This document shows positions 14,138 to 21,965 of a stretch of 27,450 nucleotides of DNA, one piece after another. The notes below the pieces were generated by a model. That model worked only from the letters and a program-made list of their open reading frames with translations. It did no database searches and had not been told where the DNA came from. Within the stretch, counting starts at the first letter, position 1; every line of letters begins with the position of its first letter. The position numbers and the translations under genes were made by a program. This DNA is from JAIFWV01 sp964580495 (GTDB lineage Bacteria > Patescibacteriota > Doudnabacteria > UBA920 > O2-02-FULL-48-8): the NCBI GenBank assembly GCA_964580495.1, contig CAZOKE010000012.1, positions 1-27,450 of the forward strand, written 5' to 3'.

Positions 14138-14473
14138 TTAGAGTTTAAAGTCGTCGATATCTGCTGACAACTCTTTGTCTGCAGACATGTCCCTGGAAAC
14201 GGATGACCGTTCCGATGATCTTCGGGATCCTTCTGGCTCATGGATTTTCAGGTTCACGCGAGACTTGTGCTTGGCCCCGACAACTCGGAGCAAAGTTCGG
14301 ATCGACTTGGCAGTCTGGCCTTGGCGGCCGATGACCTGGCCCATATCTTCCGGGTTTAAGTGTAAAGTAATCAGCACCCCCATCTCATCGACAGTGCGTT
14401 CGGTCTTTACATCCGACGGATGGTCAACCAAAGCCTTAACGAGATATTCAACAAATTCCTGATCTTTTTCCAT
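14138..14473 (-). CDS. khpA: KH-domain RNA-binding protein KhpA
   Basis: 111 residues. The first 78 or so are the single KH domain of KhpA (formerly YlqC): EYLVKALVDHP, VLITLHLNPEDMGQVIGRQG with the GRQG loop, and AKSIRTLLRVV. The tail is a Ser/Arg-rich then acidic extension (about 80-111), longer than in Firmicutes. KhpA binds RNA and partners with KhpB in cell-division-linked RNA control. The rpsP-khpA-trmD order is conserved; here rimM is missing from between khpA and trmD. It has its own consensus promoter and terminator. Confidence 0.92.
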   Translation of the reverse strand: MEKDQEFVEYLVKALVDHPSDVKTERTVDEMGVLITLHLNPEDMGQVIGRQGQTAKSIRTLLRVVGAKHKSRVNLKIHEPEGSRRSSERSSVSRDMSADKELSADIDDFKL

Positions 14474-14558
14474 AACTTCGTTACGTATTACTTATTAGCT
14501 TAAAGAACAAACTTAGGTCCGCTTGGATTCGACTTAAATCAGCGACTTAAGTACCAAC

Positions 14559-14587
14559 ATTATACTTACAACTAAGAACAGTGTCAA
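14559..14587 (-). promoter_or_regulatory. Consensus promoter of khpA
   Basis: Minus-strand TTGACA (14582-14587) and TATAAT (14559-14564) with 17-base spacing, a perfect match, just below the rpsP terminator. Confidence 0.85.
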
Positions 14588-14596
14588 TCCAAGGAA

Positions 14597-14618
14597 AAAG
14601 CCCCGATGGAGGGGCTTT
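14597..14618 (-). terminator. Intrinsic terminator after rpsP
   Basis: AAAGCCCC-GATGGA-GGGGCTTT followed on the minus strand by TTCC, starting 9 bases past the rpsP stop. Confidence 0.8.
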
Positions 14619-14626
14619 ATTTGGAG

Positions 14627-14977
14627 TTATTCAGCTTTTGGAGTTTCAGGGCTGACCTGTGTTTCTGCGGCAGCCTGCGTGGCTTGAGTTTGAGGTTCTG
14701 CCTCTTTCTTTTTGCCAGTCCAGGCTTTAACTTTCTTTCCATCAAGCAATTTCTTTTCAACAAACAAATTGTGAACTGTGGGAGAAAGTTGGACGTGCTG
14801 GCTCATCCAGTATTTCAAGCGCTCTTCGTCTTTTATGCCAAATTGTTTGCTGCGGGGATTATAATGTCCCAAAACTTCATGGAATTTCTTGCTGGCAGAG
14901 CGTTCGGCTTCAGCTAAAACAATCCGAAAACTCGGTCTGTTCTTTGTTCCTGTTCTTTGTAATCTTATCGTTAACAT
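14627..14977 (-). CDS. rpsP: Small-subunit ribosomal protein bS16
   Basis: 116 residues. The bS16 core covers about 1-80: MLTIRLQRTGTKNRPSFRIV, LAEAERSASKKFHEVLGHYN and the LKYWMSQHVQLSPTVHNLF segment. The last 35 residues are a low-complexity Ala/Gln/Thr/Glu extension, common in Patescibacteria and absent from E. coli S16. It binds 16S rRNA early in 30S assembly. It has its own promoter 27 bases upstream and a terminator, so it is effectively a single-gene unit despite the conserved neighbourhood. Confidence 0.96.
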   Translation of the reverse strand: MLTIRLQRTGTKNRPSFRIVLAEAERSASKKFHEVLGHYNPRSKQFGIKDEERLKYWMSQHVQLSPTVHNLFVEKKLLDGKKVKAWTGKKKEAEPQTQATQAAAETQVSPETPKAE

Positions 14978-15003
14978 GCGTACTTCTCTTTAATAGCCTG
15001 CAT

Positions 15004-15032
15004 ATTATAACAAAAAATTTAGAATCGGTCAA
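15004..15032 (-). promoter_or_regulatory. Promoter of rpsP
   Basis: Minus-strand TTGACC (15027-15032) and TATAAT (15004-15009) with 17-base spacing, 27 bases before the rpsP ATG. Confidence 0.8.
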
Positions 15033-15034
15033 AC

Positions 15035-15068
15035 CCGTTAGAAGTAATCAATTTGCAACTTCTAACGG
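15035..15068 (-). terminator. Hairpin after dedA, possible terminator
   Basis: CCGTTAGAAGT and ACTTCTAACGG form a perfect 11-bp stem with a 12-base loop, 3 bases past the dedA stop. It lacks a strong T-tract, so it may stabilise the 3' end or terminate weakly. Confidence 0.55.
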
Positions 15069-15070
15069 AT

Positions 15071-15688
15071 TCAACCCCGGATCCGGTGCTTCCAATGACG
15101 GTACCCCCACCAGAAAATTATCGCCAAAACCAGCAAGACAATAACCAAATCAAATTTGTGGAAGTACCCGGACAGCTGGTTCCAATTTGCTCCCAGCAAT
15201 CTGCCGAGCCAAGCCAAAAAATACGACCAAATAAAAGAGCCGATAAAGGCAGCCAAAGTAAACGAAATTATCGGCTCTTCTGCGACACCGGCCGGAACGG
15301 AAATAAACGTCCGCACGACTGGAAGCATCCGGCCGATGAAAGTTGCCCAAGCGCCAAATTTCTGAAAAAACCTCTCTGCCAAATCCAGATCATGATGCGT
15401 TATCAAAACGTACTTGCCATATCGTTCCACTAGCGGTCTGCCGCCATAAAACCCCAAAGCATAAGTTACAAGAGAACCGATAGTGGAACCAAACGCCCCG
15501 GCCAAGGCCAGTCCAAACAAACTAAACCTGCCGGCCGCAACCAAAAAACCGGAAAACGGCATAATAACCTCTGAAGGCAGCGGAATAGCCGCTGATTCAA
15601 TTGCCATTAAAACCGTGACCCCGGTATAACCAAAGGCTTGGATGGTGTGGGTAATAAATTCGGTAATCTGGCCCAGTATATGCGTCAT
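15071..15688 (-). CDS. DedA-family membrane protein
   Basis: 205 residues with about five hydrophobic segments. Family landmarks: ESAAIPLPSEVIMPFSGFLV (about 31-50), the glycine-rich re-entrant region SLVTYALGFYGGRPLVERYG, and FIGRMLPVVRTFISVPAGVA (about 117-136) with the conserved arginines. DedA proteins are polytopic inner-membrane proteins; some are undecaprenyl-phosphate or phospholipid flippases needed for envelope homeostasis. The substrate here is unknown. It follows smc by 3 bases and ends the rnc-smc-dedA transcription unit. Confidence 0.93.
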   Translation of the reverse strand: MTHILGQITEFITHTIQAFGYTGVTVLMAIESAAIPLPSEVIMPFSGFLVAAGRFSLFGLALAGAFGSTIGSLVTYALGFYGGRPLVERYGKYVLITHHDLDLAERFFQKFGAWATFIGRMLPVVRTFISVPAGVAEEPIISFTLAAFIGSFIWSYFLAWLGRLLGANWNQLSGYFHKFDLVIVLLVLAIIFWWGYRHWKHRIRG

Positions 15689-15691
15689 AAA

Positions 15692-17830
15692 CTAGCGAGA
15701 GGTAACAGTTTCTGCTTGCTCAAGCTTTATTGATAATATCTTGGAAATACCTTCTTCGCTCATGGTCACTCCGTACAAAGTATGGGCCTGGCGCATGGTT
15801 TCCCGATTGTGGGTGATGGTTATAAATTGCGTTTGATGCGCTAGAGTTCCCAGAATTTTGGCAAATCTAATGGAATTGGCTTCGTCCAAAGCCGCATCAA
15901 CCTCATCCAATACCACAAACGGAGAAGGATAAGCCGCCAACATGGCGCAGAGCAAAGCGATGGATGTCAGCGCCCGCTCTCCCCCGGAAAGGGCGGCAAT
16001 GGTCGCGAGCTTTTTGCCGGGCGGAGTGGCTTTGATTTCGATGCCTATAATTTCTGCGGGTTGTTTCTTTTTCCGAACGCCGTCGATATGCATTTCTTTC
16101 GGCTCGTCTTCTTCCTGCAATTCTTCGATTCCTTCGGAGACTTCCGGCGACGCTTTAACTAAAGTCATATTGGCTTTGCCGCCGTTGAACAAAATCCGGA
16201 AATACTCGACAAATTTGGAGGATATTTTTTCGAATGCCTCGTCAAATTGTTTTTTGATGATCTGGTCCAACTCATCTATGACTGATTTTAGATCAATTAC
16301 CGCTTTGCTCAAATCCTGTGACTGAGCCGTCAAATAATCATATCGTTCCTGAGTTTCCCGATATTCCACCAAGGTCGTTTCGTCGATTCCGCCTGCCAAT
16401 TCGAGCTGATGTTTTAATTTATAAATCCGATTTGGGAGATCTGCCGAAGTTTCGGCTTTTTTATGTTCCTTAAAATCCGGAACGTGACCGAATACTGCCA
16501 AAACTTCCTTGTTTAAATTTTCCAGTCTCGTATCGAGCCTGGCTTTTTCAACCAAGATCGAATTGCGTTCGTCCTTAAGTTTGGTAAGCTCCGCGTTTTT
16601 AGCTCGAAACTGTTTTTCTTCGGTCGAAAGAAAAGTCCGCTTTTGGCGCTCCTCTGCGATGAGCTTAGCTTTGGCTTTTCTCTGGTCTTCCATTTCATCG
16701 GAAATCTTGGAGAGCTGTTTGTTCAACTCTTCCTGCTTTTGCAGCAATTCGGTTTTTTTGACTTCGCCAAACTGTGAGACCAAATCCTTCAATTTTTGCT
16801 TAATCTCTGCAATATTCTCAGGGCGCAAACTGTCCAGGATTGATTCAAAACTATTTCGGAAATGCACAAAATCCATGCCTGAAGGCAATTCGGATTTCAA
16901 TAATCCTCGTATTTCGGCCAGTTTTTCCAACAACCCATAGCGGCTGTCTTCAAGATCCTGCAGCTTCTTTTCCAAAGCGTCCAAAAAATCATTGGATTTC
17001 TCGGTATGCTGTTCTTCCTTGTCGATTTTAAGCTGGAAGTTTTTGATTTCGCCTTCCAGCTTGCCGATTTCCAAGTTTTTCAATTCCAAGTTTTGTGAAA
17101 TGGCGCCAAGTTCCTGCTCTAGCAAGTAATACTGGTTGCCGAAATATTCCGTTTGCAATCCAAAAAGTTCATGCGCGATCACTTCCCTCTCTTCCATCCT
17201 TTTCGCTTGCCGCTTCAAAGATCGCAACCGAGGCTCAATTTCGGCTGTTAACTCGGAAACTCGCGACAAATTTTCTTCTGTTTGGTCTAAACGGCGGACT
17301 GTCTTTTCCCGTTTGAGATAATACGGCTTTACTCCGGCGGCTTCTTCCACCAGGTTTTTGATTTCTGCTGGTCCGGCCAAGATCATTTGGTCAATTGTCC
17401 CCTGCCCGATTACCGCGTAATTGGAAGCACCAAACCCCGAACGTATTAGGGCATCGACAATGTCCAACAGCCGAACTCGTTGGTTGTTCATGAGGTATTC
17501 GGATTCGCCGTTGCGAAACAGCCTTCTGGTAATCACCACTTCCGAATACTCCACCGGGATCTTGTGGTCGCGGTTGTCAAACGTCAGGGCCACTTCGGCC
17601 AGAGACAATTTTGATTTTTTGTCAGATCCCGCAAAAATCACATCCTCGCTTTTTTTGCCGCGCAGCAGTTTGAGCGACTGCTCACCCATAACCCAGCGCA
17701 ACGAATCTGCCACATTGGATTTGCCGGAACCATTTGGGCCGACAATTGCCGTCATACCCGGCTCAAAATCCAAAACAGTTTTATGCGCAAACGATTTGAA
17801 ACCCTGTAATTCCAGTCTCTTTAAATACAC
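15692..17830 (-). CDS. smc: SMC chromosome-condensation ATPase, short form without recognisable hinge
   Basis: 712 residues against about 1,170 for a normal bacterial SMC. Head parts are complete: Walker A VGPNGSGKSNV (about 30-40), the Q-loop region, the signature ALSGGERALTSIALLCAM and Walker B PFVVLDEVDAALDEANS near the end. Between them is coiled coil in two blocks, interrupted near residue 325 by PSGMDFVHFRNSF rather than the roughly 150-residue glycine-rich hinge. It should bind and fold chromosomal DNA; dimerisation must differ from that of a classical SMC. The frame is continuous, so this is not a frameshift artefact. It follows rnc by 2 bases, the conserved rnc-smc pairing. Confidence 0.92.
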   Translation of the reverse strand: MYLKRLELQGFKSFAHKTVLDFEPGMTAIVGPNGSGKSNVADSLRWVMGEQSLKLLRGKKSEDVIFAGSDKKSKLSLAEVALTFDNRDHKIPVEYSEVVITRRLFRNGESEYLMNNQRVRLLDIVDALIRSGFGASNYAVIGQGTIDQMILAGPAEIKNLVEEAAGVKPYYLKREKTVRRLDQTEENLSRVSELTAEIEPRLRSLKRQAKRMEEREVIAHELFGLQTEYFGNQYYLLEQELGAISQNLELKNLEIGKLEGEIKNFQLKIDKEEQHTEKSNDFLDALEKKLQDLEDSRYGLLEKLAEIRGLLKSELPSGMDFVHFRNSFESILDSLRPENIAEIKQKLKDLVSQFGEVKKTELLQKQEELNKQLSKISDEMEDQRKAKAKLIAEERQKRTFLSTEEKQFRAKNAELTKLKDERNSILVEKARLDTRLENLNKEVLAVFGHVPDFKEHKKAETSADLPNRIYKLKHQLELAGGIDETTLVEYRETQERYDYLTAQSQDLSKAVIDLKSVIDELDQIIKKQFDEAFEKISSKFVEYFRILFNGGKANMTLVKASPEVSEGIEELQEEDEPKEMHIDGVRKKKQPAEIIGIEIKATPPGKKLATIAALSGGERALTSIALLCAMLAAYPSPFVVLDEVDAALDEANSIRFAKILGTLAHQTQFITITHNRETMRQAHTLYGVTMSEEGISKILSIKLEQAETVTSR

Positions 17831-17832
17831 GA

Positions 17833-18516
17833 TTATAAATCTTTAACTTTTAATCCATTTTCCGCGGCGGAAATTTCGGCTTCCTGCTTAGATGAACCAA
17901 CCCCCTTGGCCACCTGCCGATCCCCCACAAACACTCCGACCTCAAAACTTTTTGAATGGTCAGGGCCCCATTCTGACAAGACTTTATAATGAGGGGTAAC
18001 GCCTAACTTTTCCTGGGTCAGTTCCTGGAATTTGCTTTTCGGATCCAGGACTTTGCCTGCTGAGAGAATAGCCGTCAATTGAGTGATCACATAATCGTTA
18101 ATAAAAGTCCGAACCGTATCAAAACCAGAATCCAAATAGATAGCGCCAATTAAGGCTTCAAAGGCATTGGCCAAGATCACTTGCCGCGCGCGCCCGGTAT
18201 CCTTGGCTTCGCCCTTTGAGAGCAGAATATATTCATCCAAATCCAAGCTCTGCGCAATTTCGGAGAGCATTTTATAATTGACCAATGCCGATCGTAAATT
18301 CGTCAGCTCGCCTTCGGGATTGGGAAAATTCCGATACAGATACTCGGTAGTTATCAGTTCGAGCACAGCATCACCCAAAAACTCTAAGCGCTCATTATGG
18401 GGCAAGGGCCATTTTCGGTTCTCGTTCAAATACGAGCGGTGCGTCAGGGCCGACTGCAGGAGATTGCGATCATTAAATTGTACTTTGATTTTGCTTTCTA
18501 AACTGGTTAAATCCAT
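17833..18516 (-). CDS. rnc: Ribonuclease III
   Basis: 227 residues from the ATG at 18516; an in-frame ATG at 18534 would place the Shine-Dalgarno-like AAGGA inside the gene, so the later start is preferred. The RNase III signature NERLEFLGDAVLELITTEYL carries the catalytic Glu and Asp, with the second acidic pair in NAFEALIGAIYLDSGF. A double-stranded-RNA-binding domain follows (about 155-225, KSKFQELTQEKLG ... SSKQEAEISAAENGL). It processes rRNA precursors and other duplex RNAs. It is cotranscribed with smc. Confidence 0.95.
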   Translation of the reverse strand: MDLTSLESKIKVQFNDRNLLQSALTHRSYLNENRKWPLPHNERLEFLGDAVLELITTEYLYRNFPNPEGELTNLRSALVNYKMLSEIAQSLDLDEYILLSKGEAKDTGRARQVILANAFEALIGAIYLDSGFDTVRTFINDYVITQLTAILSAGKVLDPKSKFQELTQEKLGVTPHYKVLSEWGPDHSKSFEVGVFVGDRQVAKGVGSSKQEAEISAAENGLKVKDL

Positions 18517-18601
18517 GAACTCATTCCTTCTCAAACGTCAGAAACCAAAATTCAAAAGGATTCTTTTGACTTTTGACCTTTGACTTTTGCATTAATTTTT
18601 C

Positions 18602-18676
18602 TGGTGGACGGTGCAGGATTTGAACCTGCGACCCTCTCTACGTCAAAGAGATGCTCTACCACTGAGCTAACCGTCC
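18602..18676 (-). tRNA. tRNA-Val (anticodon GAC)
   Basis: A full cloverleaf reads on the minus strand: acceptor GGACGGT pairs with ACCGTCC, D-arm GCTC...GAGC, anticodon stem TCTCT/AGAGA with loop TTGACGT, T-arm GCAGG-TTCAAAT-CCTGC, and encoded CCA. Anticodon GAC reads GUC valine codons. It lies directly next to a damaged partial copy. Confidence 0.93.
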
Positions 18677-18688
18677 TAATCATATACT

Positions 18689-18757
18689 GACCCTCTCGAA
18701 GCCTGTCCCGACGAAAGTCGGGATCAAAGAGATGCTCTACCCCTGAGCTAACCACCC
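18689..18757 (-). pseudogene. Truncated tRNA-Val copy with a palindrome inserted in the anticodon loop
   Basis: From 18757 the minus strand repeats the tRNA-Val D-arm and 5' anticodon arm almost exactly (TTAGCTCAG, GGTAGAGCATCTCTTTGA), then carries about 25 extra bases containing TCCCGAC-TTTC-GTCGGGA, then rejoins at GAGAGGGTC. The T-arm and 3' acceptor strand are missing. It cannot fold into a tRNA. Confidence 0.7.
18706..18723. repeat. Dispersed palindrome (TCCCGAC-GAAA-GTCGGGA)
   Basis: Perfect 7-bp stem with a GAAA tetraloop. It is nearly identical to the palindrome at 11468-11482, which points to a dispersed repeat family. Confidence 0.65.
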
Positions 18758-18785
18758 ATACTAAAAACTTTAATGAACCCTGATT

Positions 18786-19688
18786 TTACACAACCTCGGG
18801 CACAGGCACGATTTCTTCTTCTTCCAGTTTTTGTGGCTTCACCAAATCATTAAACAGCAATACCCACGATATCTGCTGGTAAGAGGCCACGCCGCTGCCA
18901 AAAAATAAAAGAGCAATTAAGCACGCGAAAGCAAACAAAATCGAACTGATAGTGATTTGGAAACCTCCCGTATTATAAAATAAATGGGTAAAAAATTCAA
19001 ACCCCAAAACAAAGCAAAAACTCAAAAACCCCAAGATAATGCCATTGAGCAAACCCAGTAAAATACTAAAACTCAATAGCCCCGCCCAATATTTTTTTAC
19101 CATGTCAAAACTGGCGTTAACCGCCTTACCTATTTGCAGATCATGCTGGACTACAAACATGGGCGCTAAGTTATTTATAAACCCGGCCAAAAAAGCTAAC
19201 GGTACAAATATTAATACCGCTATAATGCCCAGCAGCGCCGCTCGCCCGCCGAGGCCTTGCGTGCTTAAATAAACGACTGGACTCGCAAGGATAACTAAAG
19301 CCAAAACCGTGAGAAATACGGTGACAAACCAAATGCCAAAAATTCTAACATAAAAATGTTTTCCCGCTCGGAAACTTTTTTTAAATCCGGTATCCTTTTT
19401 GTCCAAAACGGCTTTGGTGCCGATGATCACCGCCGTCCTGGCGCGAAAATAAAACCACATCATTACCACAATTAAAACGAAAACCAAGGCTAACGCTGTA
19501 ACCACTCCGCCGGCATGCACTTGCGTCGCTTGGTTTAACTGGTTTACTTCTTGATTCGGATTGTTTGTTGAATACGAGAAAAGATTAAATATTTCTCCCC
19601 AAACTAAAAACAGGCCCAAAACCCACAAAAACTTATGGGCTTTCAAAATCTGGAAGGCCTGTTTGAAGATTTTGCCAAATTGGATCAT
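18786..19688 (-). CDS. Polytopic membrane protein of unknown function
   Basis: 300 residues from ATG 19688. The frame is open 44 codons further up, but that part overlaps ftsH and is basic and non-hydrophobic, so the later start, 4 bases past the ftsH stop, is chosen. About six membrane segments are visible (near 18-35, 62-82, 116-140, 152-178, 203-230, 245-270), ending in an acidic Glu/Val/Pro tail. The layout resembles the glycerophosphoryl-diester-phosphodiesterase membrane-domain or DUF975-like families, only by hydropathy. It is probably cotranscribed with ftsH, so a role in membrane quality control is possible. Confidence 0.75.
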   Translation of the reverse strand: MIQFGKIFKQAFQILKAHKFLWVLGLFLVWGEIFNLFSYSTNNPNQEVNQLNQATQVHAGGVVTALALVFVLIVVMMWFYFRARTAVIIGTKAVLDKKDTGFKKSFRAGKHFYVRIFGIWFVTVFLTVLALVILASPVVYLSTQGLGGRAALLGIIAVLIFVPLAFLAGFINNLAPMFVVQHDLQIGKAVNASFDMVKKYWAGLLSFSILLGLLNGIILGFLSFCFVLGFEFFTHLFYNTGGFQITISSILFAFACLIALLFFGSGVASYQQISWVLLFNDLVKPQKLEEEEIVPVPEVV

Positions 19689-19692
19689 GAGT

Positions 19693-21582
19693 TTAGGCCA
19701 CTGCCGGTGAAGGTAAATTTCCCGGCAGGTCTTTTGTCCCCGGTTTGAGCAATTTTTCTTTCGGAGTGATGTCAGCCACAATTTTTTCAAATTCTTCGCG
19801 CTCGAGAGTTTCAACCTCAATTAACCGCTTGGCAATTGTTTCCAAATATTTATGGTATTTTTGGATCAGTTCCAAAGATGTTTTGTAAGCTTGATCGATG
19901 AACTTGGCAATTTCCTCGTCGATCTTCGCCGCAATTTTTTCGGAATAATTCTTCTGTTCCGAAATTTCTCGGCCCAGAAAAATCATGTCGTGGCTTTCAC
20001 CGAAAGTCATGGGTCCGAGTTCCGACATGCCATAATTCGTCACCAGTTTGCGGGCCAGATTTGTGGCGACTTTCAAATCATTAGAAGCGCCGGTTGTAAG
20101 CTCGTTGAAAATAGTTTTTTCCGTGGCGTACCCTCCCAAAGATACAGCCAAATCAGCCAAAAATTCCGACTTCGAATGAAGATTCTTGTCTTCGGCCGGC
20201 AGTTTCATGGTATAGCCAGCGGCGCGTCCTCGGGAAACTATTGTCACTTTGTGCACCGGGTCAGCATGAGGCAAGACTGTAGCTATCAAAGCATGTCCGG
20301 CTTCATGCCATGCTGCAATTTCTTTTTCTTTTTTGGACATGAGATGGCTCTTGCGTTCCGGGCCAAGCATGACTTTTTCTATGGCTTGAATCAAATCCAT
20401 TTGCCCGATTTCTTTTTGGTTGCGCCGGGCTGCCAATATAGCCCCTTCATTCATAAGGTTGGCCAAATCCGCCCCGGAAAAGCCCGGAGTGCGTTCGGCT
20501 ATGGCACGGAAATTAACTTCTTTGCTCAAGGGCTTGCCTTTGGCGTGGACATTCAGGATCGCTTCGCGATCATTGATGTCCGGCGGGTCTAGCACCACTT
20601 GGCGGTCAAAACGGCCCGGCCGCATCAAAGCCGGATCCAAAACGTCCGGCCGGTTGGTTGCCGCGATTACTATGACATTCGTCTCATTTTCAAATCCATC
20701 CATCTCCACCAGAATCTGATTTAGTGTCTGTTCGCGCTCGTCATGCGACCCACCCAAACCAGCGCCACGCTGGCGCCCGACAGCGTCGATTTCGTCGATA
20801 AAAATAATGCACGGTGCATTCCGTTTGGCTTTTTTAAACAAGTCGCGAACGCGGGAAGCGCCGACTCCCACAAACATTTCCACAAACTCGGATCCGGAAA
20901 TATGGAAAAACGGGACGTTGGCTTCCCCGGCTACAGCCCGGGCCATGATCGTCTTCCCTACTCCCGGCGGGCCCAGCAACAAGACTCCCTTGGGGATACG
21001 CGCTCCCAAGCTAAAAAATTTCTGCGGATAGCGCAAAAACTCGACTATTTCCTTAAGCTCTTCTTTGGCTTCCTTAACACCTGCCACATCCGCAAAAGTC
21101 ACGCGCTTGCGCCGGTCAGTGGTTTCCATCAGCTTGGCAGAAGATTGGCCAAATGACATGGCCCGATTGTTCGAGCCCTGGATTTGCCGCATCAAAAACC
21201 AGATAAAGCCGCCGATCAATAAAATCGGAATCAGATAAGTCAACAAAGTCGAAACCAAAGCTGAAGTCGAACCGGAAGTCTTTATATCAATCGGCGTATC
21301 CTTGATTTTGTTTGGATCCACCCCGTAGTTTTTCAAAGTTTCAGACAGGGCGACTTCTTTTTCTTTAGTCGACTGCTGTTTGGATCCATCTTTGAGATAA
21401 ATCAGAAGGCTGTTGTCACTGACTTCAATTTTGTCAACCGAACCGGCATTGACCTCATTGGCCAGTTTGGAGATGTCCACGGTCGCGATGTTTTTGTCGG
21501 AGGTATGGAAAAAGCTAAAACCGGCCGCAACTACAATGAACAGCGCAAAAATTACTAACAAGTTTCTGAAAAATTTAGACAT
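19693..21582 (-). CDS. ftsH: ATP-dependent zinc metalloprotease FtsH
   Basis: 629 residues, the usual FtsH length. Two membrane helices (about 6-24 and 110-130) flank a small periplasmic domain. The AAA module has Walker A GPPGVGKT (204-211), Walker B IIFIDEIDAVG and the second region of homology ATNRPDVLDPALMRPGRFD. The zinc site is HEAGH (426-430), with a third acidic ligand expected in TTGASNDL. It forms a membrane hexamer that degrades damaged membrane proteins and some regulators. It has its own promoter upstream and is followed by a membrane protein gene. No Shine-Dalgarno is clear. Confidence 0.97.
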   Translation of the reverse strand: MSKFFRNLLVIFALFIVVAAGFSFFHTSDKNIATVDISKLANEVNAGSVDKIEVSDNSLLIYLKDGSKQQSTKEKEVALSETLKNYGVDPNKIKDTPIDIKTSGSTSALVSTLLTYLIPILLIGGFIWFLMRQIQGSNNRAMSFGQSSAKLMETTDRRKRVTFADVAGVKEAKEELKEIVEFLRYPQKFFSLGARIPKGVLLLGPPGVGKTIMARAVAGEANVPFFHISGSEFVEMFVGVGASRVRDLFKKAKRNAPCIIFIDEIDAVGRQRGAGLGGSHDEREQTLNQILVEMDGFENETNVIVIAATNRPDVLDPALMRPGRFDRQVVLDPPDINDREAILNVHAKGKPLSKEVNFRAIAERTPGFSGADLANLMNEGAILAARRNQKEIGQMDLIQAIEKVMLGPERKSHLMSKKEKEIAAWHEAGHALIATVLPHADPVHKVTIVSRGRAAGYTMKLPAEDKNLHSKSEFLADLAVSLGGYATEKTIFNELTTGASNDLKVATNLARKLVTNYGMSELGPMTFGESHDMIFLGREISEQKNYSEKIAAKIDEEIAKFIDQAYKTSLELIQKYHKYLETIAKRLIEVETLEREEFEKIVADITPKEKLLKPGTKDLPGNLPSPAVA

Positions 21583-21617
21583 AATTCTTATATAATCGGC
21601 TTAATAGGACTCTATGA

Positions 21618-21647
21618 ATTTTACTTGATTAGGCCGCAGGGCGTCAA
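21618..21647 (-). promoter_or_regulatory. Probable promoter of ftsH
   Basis: Minus-strand TTGACG (21642-21647) and TAAAAT (21618-21623) with 18-base spacing, about 36 bases before the ftsH ATG. A TGTTACA motif lies just upstream. Confidence 0.55.
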
Positions 21648-21702
21648 CCGCACAAATGTTACAAAAAGTAAATAACTGTTACATTAATTCACCCTTGACT
21701 CG

Positions 21703-21789
21703 TGGTGCCGGGGACAGGAGTTGAACCTGCACATCCTTTCGGATACAAGGTCCTAAACCTTGCGTGTCTGCCAATTTCACCACCCCGGC
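21703..21789 (-). tRNA. tRNA-Leu (anticodon UAG)
   Basis: Class II tRNA on the minus strand: acceptor GCCGGGG/CCCCGGC, anticodon stem CAAGG/CCTTG with loop TTTAGGA, long variable arm (ATCC-GAAA-GGAT), T-arm TGCAGGTTCAA, and encoded CCA. Anticodon TAG reads CUA leucine codons. Confidence 0.93.
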
Positions 21790-21860
21790 ATAACCTACTT
21801 TATTACATTTGGAGTGCTGTAATTATATCATTGAAAGCTGGGGCTTGGAAATGTATAAGG

Positions 21861-21889
21861 TTGACATAAGCTTAGGTTTTTGTTACAGT
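21861..21889 (+). promoter_or_regulatory. Promoter of the accessory operon
   Basis: TTGACA (21861-21866) and TACAGT (21884-21889) with 17-base spacing. The -10 lies inside a repeated TGTTACAGTTCG element, and a 7-bp hairpin (AAGAGCT/AGCTCTT, 21925-21945) sits in the leader before a GAGGGA ribosome-binding site. Confidence 0.65.
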
Positions 21890-21965
21890 TCGCTGTTACA
21901 GTTCGTGCAGTAACAGTTCACCAAAAGAGCTGTAATTAAGCTCTTTAACAATTGAGGGATAAGTA

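Larger units (their letters stand above)
21657..21916. repeat. Recurrent TGTTACA motif around tRNA-Leu and the accessory promoter
   Basis: Plus-strand TGTTACA occurs at 21657, 21677, 21881 and 21894, and an inverted copy (GTAACA) at 21910. The copies at 21881 and 21894 extend to a 12-base direct repeat TGTTACAGTTCG with 13-base period; the first covers the -10 box of the accessory operon. CTGTTAC/GTAACAG (21893-21916) also forms an inverted pair. This looks like an operator cluster. Confidence 0.5.

Noticed and set aside
18552..18755. A 67-codon minus-strand frame containing SSVVEHLFDVERVAGSNPAP
   Set aside because: This is the usual false translation of a tRNA gene; it coincides with tRNA-Val and its broken copy.
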